From: Flagellimonas sp. 389
GTDB lineage: Bacteria > Bacteroidota > Bacteroidia > Flavobacteriales > Flavobacteriaceae
Length of the DNA: 64,000 nt
Assembly (NCBI RefSeq): GCF_018449435.1
Contig: NZ_JAHCMU010000003.1
Span: 62,001-126,000, forward strand
Direction: 5' to 3'
In this document: one piece after another, positions 46,355 through 55,485 of the stretch
Layout of the letters: every line of letters starts with the position of its first letter
How positions within the stretch are numbered: position 1 is the stretch's first letter
Position numbers and translations under genes: made by a program
The notes under the pieces: model-generated
What the model was told of the DNA's origin: nothing
What the model saw: only the letters and a program-made list of their open reading frames with translations
Database searches by the model: none

Positions 46355-46774
46355 TCAATATAGGTCCAACAAGTAGTTTATAAGATCGGTGGTTGTAACA
46401 ATACCTACAAGTTTTCCTTCGTCTACAACAGGTACCGCATGAAACTCTTTTTGTGCAAGAAATTGTGCAACTTCTTTTATGGTGGTGTTGGACGACACGC
46501 TCACTACATCTCTTGCCATTACCTGCGATATGGTAAATAAGTTGTAGACCATGGTATCTACTGTTTCTTCGTCTTCATCCACGGCATCGGCGAAACTTAT
46601 TCGCAAGAGGTCTGTGTAACTTAACATGCCAACAACCCTATCCTTATCTACCACTGGGATATGTCTAATGTTGTGTTTTTTAAAGAGTTCCTCTGCACTT
46701 ACCAAGTCATTGTCTACTGTAAGTGTAATAAGGTCTTTTGTCATTATTTCGGAAACTGGGACTCGCTTTCTCAT
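46355..46774 (-). CDS. Protein with two CBS domains
   Basis: This 139-residue protein consists of two CBS motifs (RVPVSEIMTKDLITLTVDND, HIPVVDKDRVVGMLSYTDLL; then VMARDVVSVSSNTTIKEVA, AVPVVDEGKLVGIVTTTDLI). CBS pairs bind adenosyl nucleotides and usually regulate a partner. With no other domain it is a stand-alone sensor of unknown target. It is 71 bp from the RNase Y stop and transcribed the same way. Confidence 0.9.
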   Translation of the reverse strand: MRKRVPVSEIMTKDLITLTVDNDLVSAEELFKKHNIRHIPVVDKDRVVGMLSYTDLLRISFADAVDEDEETVDTMVYNLFTISQVMARDVVSVSSNTTIKEVAQFLAQKEFHAVPVVDEGKLVGIVTTTDLINYLLDLY

Positions 46775-46845
46775 CTTTGATAGTTTTAATATATCAATGA
46801 AGTTAGCCAGTTCCCGTTTAGAAAAGTATGATAATTGTCAGCGAA

Positions 46846-48417
46846 TTATTTGGCAACGTTTATAGATCGGGTCTCTCTGATTACCGTAACTTTTACTTGA
46901 CCAGGGTATGTCATATCCGTCTGAATTTTTTGGGAAATCTCAAAAGATAATTCGGCAGCTTTATCATCGCTTACCTTTTCGCTTTCAACAATTACCCGTA
47001 GCTCTCTACCTGCTTGTATGGCGTATGCTTTTTGGACTCCATGAAATCCAAATGCAATATCTTCCAAGTCCTTTAATCTTTGGATATAGGAATCCAAAAC
47101 CTGTCTTCTGGCTCCTGGTCTGGCTCCGCTAATGGCATCGCATACCTGTACTATTGGAGAAACCAGTGTATTCATTTCTATCTCATCGTGGTGGGCTCCA
47201 ATAGCATTACATACCTCTTTGTTCTCACCATATTTTTGAGCCCACTGCATTCCTAGTATTGCGTGCGGTGTTTCTACCTCTACTTCGGTATTAGGAACTT
47301 TACCAATATCGTGCAATAATCCTGCACGCTTGGCGATTTTAGGATTGAGGCCCAATTCTGCAGCCATTACACCACAAAGTTTGGCCACTTCCCTTGAGTG
47401 TTGCAATAGATTTTGCCCATACGAAGAACGATACTTCATGCGCCCCACCGCTTTTATCAATTCAGGATGGAGTCCATGTATTCCTAGATCGATTACGGTA
47501 CGTTTGCCAATTTCAACAATTTCTTCATTGATTTGTTTTTCCGTTTTTTTTACGATTTCTTCAATACGTGCAGGGTGTATTCTACCATCCGTAACAAGTC
47601 GGTGCAAGGAAAGTCGCGCAACTTCCCTTCTAACAGAATCAAAACAAGAAAGGATAATGGCCTCTGGTGTATCATCGACTATAATCTCTACGCCGGTAGC
47701 AGATTCAAGAGCGCGAATATTACGCCCTTCCCTACCAATAATACGACCTTTAACATCATCAGATTCCAAATTGAAAACGGACACACAATTTTCCACCGCT
47801 TCCTCCGTCCCAATACGCTGAATGGTATTGATAACAATTTTTCTTGCCTCTTGCTGTGCAGTTAATTTAGTCTCCTCCAAAGTAGTTTGAAGGTATGCCA
47901 TTGCATCTGTTTTAGCTGTTTCTTTAAGGGATTCCAGCAATTGACTCTTCGCATCTTCTGCAGAAAGGCCAGAAATCACTTCTAACTGTTGTACTTGGCT
48001 CTTGTGCAATTTATCTACCTCTGACTGCTTTTTGTCAAGAATCTCACTTTTATAATTGATATCCTTGATTTTCTCCTGAAGTTCATCGTTCAATTTTTTG
48101 CTTCTAGCGAGTTCGTTGCTGATTTGGGATTCTTTATCTCGTGTACGTTTTTCAGCTTCGGCAATCTTCTTATCCTTGTTTATAATAACTTTTTCATGTT
48201 CTGCCTTCAATTCCAAAAATCGCTCTTTGGCCTGAAATATCTTATCTTTTTTTATACTTTCCCCTTCTTTATTAGCTTCTTTTAAAATATCCTGGGCTTC
48301 CTTTTTGGCACCGGAAATGGCTTTTGCAGCCTTACCCTTTTCCATCATCTTGGCGATCACAAAACCTATCGCCACGCCTACTACAGCTGCCACAATAATT
48401 AATATAGTGTTATCCAT
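46846..48417 (-). CDS. rny: Ribonuclease Y
   Basis: This 523-residue membrane-anchored endoribonuclease initiates mRNA decay in many bacteria. It has an N-terminal membrane helix ([18 protein letters not shown]), a long coiled coil (about residues 30-200), a KH domain ([18 protein letters not shown]) and an HD domain with [10 protein letters not shown] and GAHHDEIEM. The length is standard. It is downstream of a probable 6S RNA and zapA on the same strand, so it may be cotranscribed with them. Confidence 0.96.
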   Translation of the reverse strand: MDNTILIIVAAVVGVAIGFVIAKMMEKGKAAKAISGAKKEAQDILKEANKEGESIKKDKIFQAKERFLELKAEHEKVIINKDKKIAEAEKRTRDKESQISNELARSKKLNDELQEKIKDINYKSEILDKKQSEVDKLHKSQVQQLEVISGLSAEDAKSQLLESLKETAKTDAMAYLQTTLEETKLTAQQEARKIVINTIQRIGTEEAVENCVSVFNLESDDVKGRIIGREGRNIRALESATGVEIIVDDTPEAIILSCFDSVRREVARLSLHRLVTDGRIHPARIEEIVKKTEKQINEEIVEIGKRTVIDLGIHGLHPELIKAVGRMKYRSSYGQNLLQHSREVAKLCGVMAAELGLNPKIAKRAGLLHDIGKVPNTEVEVETPHAILGMQWAQKYGENKEVCNAIGAHHDEIEMNTLVSPIVQVCDAISGARPGARRQVLDSYIQRLKDLEDIAFGFHGVQKAYAIQAGRELRVIVESEKVSDDKAAELSFEISQKIQTDMTYPGQVKVTVIRETRSINVAK

Positions 48418-48434
48418 GTTGATTATGTTTGGTT

Positions 48435-48610
48435 AAAAAAAAAACCCACATTGGCCGAAGTTTTGTACAAACTCCTAAATACAGGTTTAGGGCTAACAAG
48501 CTGCTCAAGAATCCCTATACGAGTAGGGCCCGCTTTTACAACTTAAACTCACCCTTTTTAAATCTAATAATGTTGAGTTTGTCAAAAAATAATTACCAAT
48601 GTGGGCAGTA
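48435..48610 (-). ncRNA. ssrS: Probable 6S RNA (flavobacterial 6S-like)
   Basis: Between zapA and rny the minus strand folds into one long rod. A 10-bp closing stem pairs CCCACATTGG (5' end, 48596-48605) with CCAATGTGGG (48445-48454) and runs straight into ten Ts (terminator). An inner 8-bp stem pairs ACAAACTC with GAGTTTGT (48575-48582 with 48467-48474). The centre is a large open bubble containing a small CCCTA/TAGGG hairpin (48513-48528). That layout (~165-175 nt, central bubble) is that of 6S RNA, which mimics an open promoter and inhibits RNA polymerase. The position next to zapA is a known 6S location in other bacteria. Not confirmed by covariance search. Confidence 0.78.
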
Positions 48611-48632
48611 ACAATAATTTATTTATAAGAAC

Positions 48633-48926
48633 TTATTCGCCAAGCTTAGAATGAACCAAATCGTTTAGAGCCCTTAAGCGCTCAAATGCTGCTTTGGTGT
48701 TTTCAGAACGGTCAATTCCACCTTGCTCAATTTTAGAGGCAAATTGTAATGCACACATGGCCAACACATCTTGTTTGTCACGCACTGCATAGTTTTGCTC
48801 AAATTTTTTGGCCAAATTATCTATATTCTTTGCCGCTTTTCTTAATCCCTCTTCTTGTTTGGGATCTATTGTCAGAGGGTATACCCTATCTGCAATGGAA
48901 AGCTTTATTTTGAGCTTCTCCTCCAT
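48633..48926 (-). CDS. zapA: Cell division protein ZapA
   Basis: This 97-residue protein matches ZapA, which bundles FtsZ filaments and stabilises the Z-ring. It begins KLKIKLSIADRVYPLTIDP, then EGLRKAAKNIDNLAKKF and the helical DVLAMCALQFASKIEQ. It is followed by the 6S-type RNA and preceded by a coiled-coil ZapB-like gene 15 bp upstream, all on one strand. Confidence 0.93.
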   Translation of the reverse strand: MEEKLKIKLSIADRVYPLTIDPKQEEGLRKAAKNIDNLAKKFEQNYAVRDKQDVLAMCALQFASKIEQGGIDRSENTKAAFERLRALNDLVHSKLGE

Positions 48927-48941
48927 ATTTCTGTTAACGAA

Positions 48942-49232
48942 CTAATCTGCAAGCTTGGCGATGCAAACGTCCAGTTCGCGAATTAATGTATTTATTTTAA
49001 GCTTAGCTTCTGTTTTACTTGTATTACTACCCAACATTGTGTTTGCCATTTTAAGGGAATTATATTTTTCTTCCCAGTCCGTTACGGCGTACTGTTTACT
49101 TTGATTTTCTTGTTTTGCAAGGTTCAACTCTTCTTTTAACTTGGTATTGGATTGCTGCAACAATTCTAACTTGTGCAGCAACTTGCTTACCTTATTTTCC
49201 AAAGAATCAACAATTTCAACTAGTTCGCCCAT
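48942..49232 (-). CDS. Coiled-coil protein, ZapB-like
   Basis: This protein of 96 residues is a long coiled coil (GELVEIVDSLENKVSKLLHK and LLQQSNTKLKEELNLAKQEN, both with heptad repeats). Its size, coiled-coil nature and place just upstream of zapA suggest a ZapB-like Z-ring partner, but I see no decisive motif. ATG 49232 is used rather than a TTG at 49259 that overlaps the -7 box. Confidence 0.75.
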   Translation of the reverse strand: MGELVEIVDSLENKVSKLLHKLELLQQSNTKLKEELNLAKQENQSKQYAVTDWEEKYNSLKMANTMLGSNTSKTEAKLKINTLIRELDVCIAKLAD

Positions 49233-49256
49233 ATGCAAACAACAATGCGTATTACA

Positions 49257-49287
49257 CAAAGTTAACCAACCTTGCCTAACCTCGCAA
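49257..49287 (-). promoter_or_regulatory. Bacteroidota-type promoter for ZapB-like-zapA-6S-rny
   Basis: The minus strand reads TTG, 20 bases, TAACTTTG, fitting the -33/-7 pattern, about 25 bases before the ZapB-like ATG. Confidence 0.55.
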
Positions 49288-49399
49288 TACTTTTGGGATT
49301 TATTCTTAAAGTATTGCTTTAAGGTGTTTCAAAGCTTTACAAAAGCCTTTTTACAAATCAAAACATTGGTTACTTTCGTAAGTAATTATAAACTATCGT

Positions 49400-51091
49400 A
49401 TGCGCTTTCATTTTTTTGGAGTTGTTTTTCTACTCTCCATGTCCCTTTTCTCCCAAAAAGAATATCCACAAGATGTATTTGGCTCCCCTCTAGAAATACC
49501 TTTGATTTTATCCGGCACGTTTGGTGAACTACGGTCCAATCATTTTCATTCCGGTATAGATATAAAGACACAAAGGCGAGAGGGGTTACCTGTGCTCACT
49601 ATTGCAGATGGTACGGTAACCCGAATTAAAGTATCGCTATGGGGGTATGGAAAAGCATTATACATTGCTCACCCCAATGGGTATACGTCTGTGTATGCAC
49701 ACCTCCAAAAGTTTAGTCCGGAGATTGAGGCATACATTAAAAAAATCCAGTACAAGAAACAATCTTATGAAGTCGAGGTTTTTCCTGATTATGGAGAATT
49801 AAAGGTCATTAAGGGGAATACCATAGGGTATTCCGGTAATTCTGGTGGTTCCGCTGGCCCACATCTACATTTTGAAATACGAAGCAGCGTTACCGAAAAG
49901 CCTACCAACCCACTTTTATACGGCTATGAAGTTAGAGATGCAACCAACCCCACCCTTTTAGGACTTTTTGGATATCCTTTATCCGATGGAGCAGTGCTAA
50001 ATCAGAGTGCAGAAAAAATTCAACTTAACTTTACCAAACAGCCAGACGGTTCTTTTTTAGCCGATAAGGTAACCGCCATAGGAACTATTGGTTTTGGTTT
50101 TAACGGATTTGACCGCCAAGATCTGGCCGCAAATCAAAATGGAGTATACTCGGTGAGACAAACGGTAAATGGCAAAACATACTCCGAGTATGATTTTGAA
50201 ACGTTTTCATTTACAGAAACAAGATATATCAACACCCTTATCGACTATGTCCATTTTGGAAAGTATAGACAACGAATCCAAAAATGTTTTAAAGAACCAC
50301 ATAACAGACTCGCCATATACAAAACGTTGCATAACAACGGTAAAATAGAGGTCAAAGATGGACTTTCTTACGCAGTACAAATCACCATATCCGATTTTCA
50401 TGGAAACACTACCGAGCTCCGTATTCCCGTAGAAGGAAAAAGAGAAACTGTCAAGGTAAATAAGGATATTTCCAAAACCACCGATTTTATCATTGCGGAC
50501 AAGCCCAATAATTTTGATTTGGGAGCTGCGAAGGTCTACTTCCCATCCAACACATTTTATAAGGATTTTTATATCGATTTAAAAAAAGGGAAGGATACTG
50601 TTCAAATACATGATAACAGCGTGGCCGCCCATAGAAATTTCACGATTAGTTTTGATGTATCCAAATATTCGTCCGAAGAAAGAAAACAACTATTTATAGC
50701 TCGTCTTGATAGCAAGAACAAGCCCAGACACTCAAGAACGTACAAAAGGGATGGTTCCTTTACTACGCGAACCAAAACATTCGGTACCTATACTCTTGCC
50801 AAGGACAGCGTACCACCAACCATAAAGGCAAGAAACTTTAAAGAAAAACAATGGTTGAGCAATTACAGTTATTTAAGCTTGGAAATTGCAGATGACCTAA
50901 GCGGTGTTAAAACATATAATGCCACATTGAACGGTGAATGGATTCTTATGGAATATGAGCCTAAAACAAAAACGCTCACCTACAATTTTGACGACAAGAT
51001 ATTGAACAAGACCCAATGCGACCTAAAGGTTGTTGTTACTGATAATGTTGGTAATAGGAGTACTTTTAAATCTACCTTTTTTAGAAAATAG
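49400..51091 (+). CDS. M23 family (LytM-type) peptidoglycan hydrolase with long C-terminal region
   Basis: This 563-residue secreted protein (signal peptide ending SMSLFSQ) has an M23 zinc endopeptidase domain with the metal ligands in NHFHSGIDI (H..D) and GPHLHFEIR (HxH), and GNTIGYSGNSGGSAG between. The remaining ~370 residues form a beta-rich extension, with DSVPPTIKARNF near a probable Ig-like or bacterial-structure module. It should cleave peptide crosslinks in peptidoglycan. The stop codon shares one base with the start of the TonB-dependent receptor, so the two are translated together. Confidence 0.9.
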   Translation: MRFHFFGVVFLLSMSLFSQKEYPQDVFGSPLEIPLILSGTFGELRSNHFHSGIDIKTQRREGLPVLTIADGTVTRIKVSLWGYGKALYIAHPNGYTSVYAHLQKFSPEIEAYIKKIQYKKQSYEVEVFPDYGELKVIKGNTIGYSGNSGGSAGPHLHFEIRSSVTEKPTNPLLYGYEVRDATNPTLLGLFGYPLSDGAVLNQSAEKIQLNFTKQPDGSFLADKVTAIGTIGFGFNGFDRQDLAANQNGVYSVRQTVNGKTYSEYDFETFSFTETRYINTLIDYVHFGKYRQRIQKCFKEPHNRLAIYKTLHNNGKIEVKDGLSYAVQITISDFHGNTTELRIPVEGKRETVKVNKDISKTTDFIIADKPNNFDLGAAKVYFPSNTFYKDFYIDLKKGKDTVQIHDNSVAAHRNFTISFDVSKYSSEERKQLFIARLDSKNKPRHSRTYKRDGSFTTRTKTFGTYTLAKDSVPPTIKARNFKEKQWLSNYSYLSLEIADDLSGVKTYNATLNGEWILMEYEPKTKTLTYNFDDKILNKTQCDLKVVVTDNVGNRSTFKSTFFRK

Positions 51092-53565
51092 TGTATTTGA
51101 CCCATCCAAAACCTTTAACTGCAATTTTCTTCTTTCTTTGGATGGCTACAGGCATTGGTCAAACAGCCAATTTGGTCGGTACGGTTTTGGACGAGAACAA
51201 CAAACCACTATCAGATGTAAACATATCAACAGGAAAAATAGGCACTACCACCAGTGCAAACGGGTATTTCTTGCTCGAATTGACCGCAGATATTAAGAAC
51301 ACCATCACATTTTCCCATCTTGGGCACAAGGATATTGTTTTGAAAAACCTGGTCTTGACCACAAACGAAACCTTTGAGTTTAATCCTGTGATGAAAGCGA
51401 CAGTAATTCAGGTTGCTGGCGTAGAAGTTTCCCCTACAGGAAAAAAAAGTGTGGAGGGTATCACTACGATTCCTCCAGAAATTATCAGGAATATTCCAGG
51501 AGCCAATGCCGGAGTAGAGAATATCCTTAAACTCCTGCCCGGAGTATCATTTAATAATGAATTGAGTACACAATACAATGTGCGCGGCGGTAATTTTGAT
51601 GAGAATCTGGTCTATGTCAACGGAATAGAGGTATATCGCCCTTTTTTGGTACGTTCTGCACAACAAGAGGGATTAAGCTTTGTAAACAGCAATTTAATTT
51701 CTGAACTGGAATTCTCTGCAGGTGGATTTCAGGCAAAGTATGGTGACCGGTTATCTTCGGTTCTGGATATCACCTATAAAAATCCTGTTGGTTTTGGATT
51801 GCGTGTGGACGCAAGTCTTCTAGGAGCAAGTACTACTTTGGAAACTGCTTCCAAGAACAAAAGATTTACAAGCATTACAGGAGTTCGCTACAGGGATAAT
51901 AGCCTATTTGTGAACAGTCAACAAACAGAAACCAATTTGACACCAATCTTTGTAGATGTACAGAGCTATTTAACTTATCGCTTCTCAAAAAAATTTCACC
52001 TCAATTTTTTAGGTACCTATTCAATAAACGATTATCAGAATGAACCCTTGACCAGACAAACCAACTTTGGAACTATTAATGACCCTAGAGCTTTATTGGT
52101 TTTTTATGAAGGTGAAGAAAACAACAAGTACAACAATGTTCTTGGAGCCTTAAAAGCAGATTATATCGTTAACGACAATACCAAAATAGACATTACAACA
52201 TCTATTTATCATTCACAGGAAGAGGAGTTTTCAAATATTATAGCTTCTTATGAACTGGCAGAAATCGATACCGATTTTGGAAGTGAAGATTTAGGAGAAG
52301 TATCAAATCCAAGAGGAATCGGTTCTCAATTCAATAGGGCAAGGAACCAATTGGACGTCCTTATTTTTAATCTTTCGCACAGGGGAAAATATAACAAAGA
52401 GGGACGGTCTTTGGAATGGGGCCTAAAATTTTCCCGCGAAGATATCCGTGACCAACTTAGGGAATCTGAATTCATAGATTCTGCCGGCTTTTTTATTAGA
52501 CCACGAGCACCAGAATTTGTGAATAATCAACCAGAGGAGCCATTTACGGGGGATATTACTGCTTTTGAAAGTGTACAAGCGACCAATATTGTAAAAACAA
52601 ACCGATTTTCTGGATTTGCACAGTACGACCAACAAACAAAGCTTGGTAAACATGATGTTTATTTCAATCTTGGAATCAGGGCACAACATTGGATTTTAAG
52701 TGGTCAAGGATTCTCCAAAAACTCGCAAACACTATTTAGTCCCAGGGGCCAATTTTCCATAAAACCGGATTGGAAAAAGGATATATTGTTCCGATTTGCC
52801 ATTGGGAGTTACCAACAACCTCCTTTTTATAGGGAATTACGTGATATTACGGGTACAATCAATCCAAATGTGGAAGCGCAAAAATCCGTCCACTATGTTT
52901 TGGGCAGTGAGTTTAGTCTTAATCTTTGGGATAGACCTTTTACGCTTATTAGTGAAGCATACTACAAGGACTTGGACAATGTAAACACCTACACTATAGA
53001 AGATGTTAGGATACGGTATGCTGCTGAAAATAATGCATCGGCCTACGCATATGGGTTCGATTTTAGATTGACCGGAACTTTTGTGCCCGGGGCCGAGTCA
53101 TGGGTAAGTTTAGGATATCTTCAAACCGAAGAAAACATTGATAATAGGGGCTTTATTTCGAGACCTACGGACCAACGTTTAAAGTTTGCCGTTTTGTTTC
53201 AGGATTATATGCCCACTATTCCAAATCTAAAGCTCTATCTAAATCTGGTTTATAACACTGGGGTTCCAGGTGGATCACCAAATAATATCGACCCATATGA
53301 TTTTCAGAATAGATTAAGAGATTATAGAAGGGCTGATATGGGAATTTCCTATATTTTTGCGGACAGAAACAACCAATACCCAAAAGGACACTGGTTGCAC
53401 GGATTTAAGGAATTTAGCGCAGGTTTTGAAATTTTCAACGTATTCAACAACCAAAATTCCATTACAAATACATGGATAAGGGATGTGGACACGCAACGAC
53501 AATTTGCAGTTCCCAATTTTCTTACAAGCCGTATTCTGAACATTAAATTTGGAATGCGTTTCTAA
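51091..53565 (+). CDS. TonB-dependent outer-membrane receptor
   Basis: This 824-residue protein starts at a GTG, has a signal peptide, a carboxypeptidase-like regulatory domain (NLVGTVLDENNKPLSDVNIS) and a plug (IPGANAGVENILKLLPGV, YNVRGGNFDENLVYVNGIEV), followed by a 22-strand-type barrel ending with ...ILNIKFGMRF. This is a transporter driven by TonB. There is no SusD partner next to it, so it may not be a polysaccharide-utilisation receptor; siderophore, vitamin or peptide uptake are possible. It is coupled to an M23 peptidase and a small secreted protein. Confidence 0.92.
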   Translation: MYLTHPKPLTAIFFFLWMATGIGQTANLVGTVLDENNKPLSDVNISTGKIGTTTSANGYFLLELTADIKNTITFSHLGHKDIVLKNLVLTTNETFEFNPVMKATVIQVAGVEVSPTGKKSVEGITTIPPEIIRNIPGANAGVENILKLLPGVSFNNELSTQYNVRGGNFDENLVYVNGIEVYRPFLVRSAQQEGLSFVNSNLISELEFSAGGFQAKYGDRLSSVLDITYKNPVGFGLRVDASLLGASTTLETASKNKRFTSITGVRYRDNSLFVNSQQTETNLTPIFVDVQSYLTYRFSKKFHLNFLGTYSINDYQNEPLTRQTNFGTINDPRALLVFYEGEENNKYNNVLGALKADYIVNDNTKIDITTSIYHSQEEEFSNIIASYELAEIDTDFGSEDLGEVSNPRGIGSQFNRARNQLDVLIFNLSHRGKYNKEGRSLEWGLKFSREDIRDQLRESEFIDSAGFFIRPRAPEFVNNQPEEPFTGDITAFESVQATNIVKTNRFSGFAQYDQQTKLGKHDVYFNLGIRAQHWILSGQGFSKNSQTLFSPRGQFSIKPDWKKDILFRFAIGSYQQPPFYRELRDITGTINPNVEAQKSVHYVLGSEFSLNLWDRPFTLISEAYYKDLDNVNTYTIEDVRIRYAAENNASAYAYGFDFRLTGTFVPGAESWVSLGYLQTEENIDNRGFISRPTDQRLKFAVLFQDYMPTIPNLKLYLNLVYNTGVPGGSPNNIDPYDFQNRLRDYRRADMGISYIFADRNNQYPKGHWLHGFKEFSAGFEIFNVFNNQNSITNTWIRDVDTQRQFAVPNFLTSRILNIKFGMRF

Positions 53566-53568
53566 ACT

Positions 53569-54228
53569 ATGCTGATGAAAAAGATTATAGTATGTATTGC
53601 TCTTGTAACCGTAGCTTTTGGTACAGCGCAAAAAAACATCTACGAAAACAGAAAGTTTGATGAATTGACCAAGGACCACAAAATCTTGGCCATTGTTCCA
53701 TTTATTGCCAGCTTGGATTTAAAACGAGATGTAAATCAGTTGGAATTGAAAGGATTGGCTAAAAAAGAAGGGTATGCAGTCCAAAATGCCTTGGAAACCT
53801 ATTTTTCAAAACGGAAAAAACGGAAAAAGTTTAACGTAGAGTTCCAGAACATAGAAGACACCAACGCCATTTTGAACCAAAACGGAATCACCTATGATAA
53901 TTTGGATATCTACACCATCAACGAATTGACCAAAATCCTAAAAGTTGATGGGATTATAAGTGGTAACCTAAATCTGAATATTCTACTTTCCAAAGGTGTT
54001 CCTACCGACTTTAATCTTTTGGATTACTTTAGTGGAGATGCCAATTACGGCAGAATAGGCGTTAAAGTAAGTGATGGCGATTCTGGAAAGCTTTTATGGA
54101 AATACGAAAAAGCCATTACCAAAAAAACCGGAAAAAATACTACCGAGTTGATTGATAGAATGATGAAATTAGCCTCTCGTAGATTCCCTTACGATAAAGA
54201 AAAGAAACAACGAAAGAACAAAAGCTAA
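53569..54228 (+). CDS. Secreted protein of unknown function
   Basis: This 219-residue protein has a signal peptide (VTVAFGTAQ) and a mature domain with ILAIVPFIASLDLKR, then EGYAVQNALETYFSKRKK, DGIISGNLNLNILLS and KLLWKYEKAITKK. The pattern is reminiscent of small periplasmic or lipoprotein-associated TonB-operon proteins such as the DUF4136/GNA1162-like group, but I cannot place it. The C-terminus is highly basic (KEKKQRKNKS). It starts 3 bp after the receptor and ends in a 4-bp overlap with the convergent cysteine desulfurase. Confidence 0.72.
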   Translation: MLMKKIIVCIALVTVAFGTAQKNIYENRKFDELTKDHKILAIVPFIASLDLKRDVNQLELKGLAKKEGYAVQNALETYFSKRKKRKKFNVEFQNIEDTNAILNQNGITYDNLDIYTINELTKILKVDGIISGNLNLNILLSKGVPTDFNLLDYFSGDANYGRIGVKVSDGDSGKLLWKYEKAITKKTGKNTTELIDRMMKLASRRFPYDKEKKQRKNKS

Positions 54229-55373
54229 CTTTCGGCAAACTCTTTTAAGACTTCAATAGTATAATCAAGTTCTTCTTTTGTATTGTATTTGGAAAAGGAA
54301 AATCGTAAGGACGGTTTTTCCAATTCCTTTTCAGGTAGAATTTCCGTTAACACATGTGACCCCATATTGCTTCCAGATTGGCAGGCACTCCCTTTGGAAC
54401 AAGCAATACCCTTCATATCTAAATGAAAAAGCAACATCAATCCTTTTTGTTTGTCAAAAGGAAGACGCACATTCGTTAAAGTATAGGTGCTTTTTTCTAA
54501 ATCATCAGAAAACCCATTGAAGCCTACTTCTGGAATCTCCCTCTTTATTTTTTCTACGAAATAGCTTTTTAATTCTTTTACAAATTTCGTCTCGTTTTCC
54601 AGATTATCGTACGCTTTCAAAAAAGCCTCCTCCAGCCCTACAATATTATGAAACGGTTCTGTCCCCGCTCTAAAGCCGCGTTCTTGGGAACCCCCAAAAA
54701 TCATTGGCTTTAAGCCCGAGTTTTTTCTAATGAAAGCGAAACCAATCCCCTTGGGGCCATGGAATTTATGCGCTGCTGCCGTAAAAAAATCAATTGGTGT
54801 TTTTTGAACATCCCAAGCGTAATGTCCTACGGATTGAACCGTATCTGAATGAAAAAGAGCTTTATGTTCCTTACACATTTCTCCAATAGCGTCAATGTCG
54901 ATAATATTACCAATCTCGTTATTAACATGCATCAGGCTCACCAATTTTTTTGAGTCATCTTTCGTCAACAAATCTCTTAAATGCTCTAATACCGGATTTC
55001 CATTGACATCCAAATCCACAAATTGTAACGAGATATTATACTCTTTTTCCAATTCTTCAGCAGTATGGAGTACTGCATGATGTTCAATTTTGGATGTGAT
55101 AATTGTCGTAACCCCCAAATCCCTGACCGCACAACGCAAAATCATGTTATCAGCCTCTGTACCACCAGAGGTAAAGATTATCTCTGATGCTTGGGCATTC
55201 AAAATCTTTGCAATGGCTTTACGGGCTTTTTCAACTGCGGTTTTGGCAGACCTACCATAACTATGGGTTGAGGAAGGATTTCCGTAAAATGAGACAAGTG
55301 CCTCCTGCATTCTTGCAATAACCTCGTCTCTTACCTGAGTAGTGGCTGCATTATCCAAATACACTTTTTGCAT
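54225..55373 (-). CDS. Cysteine desulfurase (NifS/IscS type)
   Basis: This protein of 382 residues removes sulfur from cysteine for Fe-S clusters and thio-modification. It has YLDNAATT, IFTSGGTEADNM (PLP phosphate-binding), the PLP lysine in AAHKFHGPKGIG and the persulfide Cys in IACSKGSACQSGS. ATG 55373 is used rather than an upstream TTG at 55403, which overlaps the promoter box. No isc/suf partner is adjacent. Confidence 0.94.
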   Translation of the reverse strand: MQKVYLDNAATTQVRDEVIARMQEALVSFYGNPSSTHSYGRSAKTAVEKARKAIAKILNAQASEIIFTSGGTEADNMILRCAVRDLGVTTIITSKIEHHAVLHTAEELEKEYNISLQFVDLDVNGNPVLEHLRDLLTKDDSKKLVSLMHVNNEIGNIIDIDAIGEMCKEHKALFHSDTVQSVGHYAWDVQKTPIDFFTAAAHKFHGPKGIGFAFIRKNSGLKPMIFGGSQERGFRAGTEPFHNIVGLEEAFLKAYDNLENETKFVKELKSYFVEKIKREIPEVGFNGFSDDLEKSTYTLTNVRLPFDKQKGLMLLFHLDMKGIACSKGSACQSGSNMGSHVLTEILPEKELEKPSLRFSFSKYNTKEELDYTIEVLKEFAES

Positions 55374-55400
55374 GGTCGGTTTATTGAATTTTGATGGTCT

Positions 55401-55408
55401 CAAAAATA
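55401..55408 (-). promoter_or_regulatory. Candidate -7 box for the cysteine desulfurase gene
   Basis: The minus strand reads TATTTTTG (exact TAnnTTTG), 27 bases before ATG 55373. No TTG at -33. Confidence 0.4.
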
Positions 55409-55473
55409 AGCGAAATAAAGTTAATTTCTTTTAAAGTATAGGTAAGGGTTAGGCTATTAAAATGGAATTCCTT

Positions 55474-55481
55474 TAAATTTG
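55474..55481 (+). promoter_or_regulatory. Candidate -7 box giving near-leaderless mRNA for the duplicated-domain lipoprotein
   Basis: TAAATTTG (exact TAnnTTTG) ends four bases before ATG 55486, so the transcript should start at the start codon. No -33 TTG. Confidence 0.4.
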
Positions 55482-55485
55482 GCAC

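Noticed and set aside
46135..46383. Short plus-strand frame overlapping the esterase end and the CBS gene
   Set aside because: It lies mostly inside the recognised esterase in another frame and has no motif.
48429..48611. 60-codon plus-strand frame in the zapA-rny gap
   Set aside because: It is antisense to the probable 6S RNA, has a basic nonsense-like composition and starts within the terminator run.
49370..49385. TTACTT-TCGT-AAGTAA palindrome before the M23 gene as an operator
   Set aside because: The arms are six bases, easily found by chance in AT-rich sequence, and half of it resembles an imperfect -7 box (TACTTTCG).
51091..53565. SusC of a polysaccharide-utilisation locus
   Set aside because: There is no SusD, glycoside hydrolase or sensor gene nearby, and the receptor is shorter than typical SusC.
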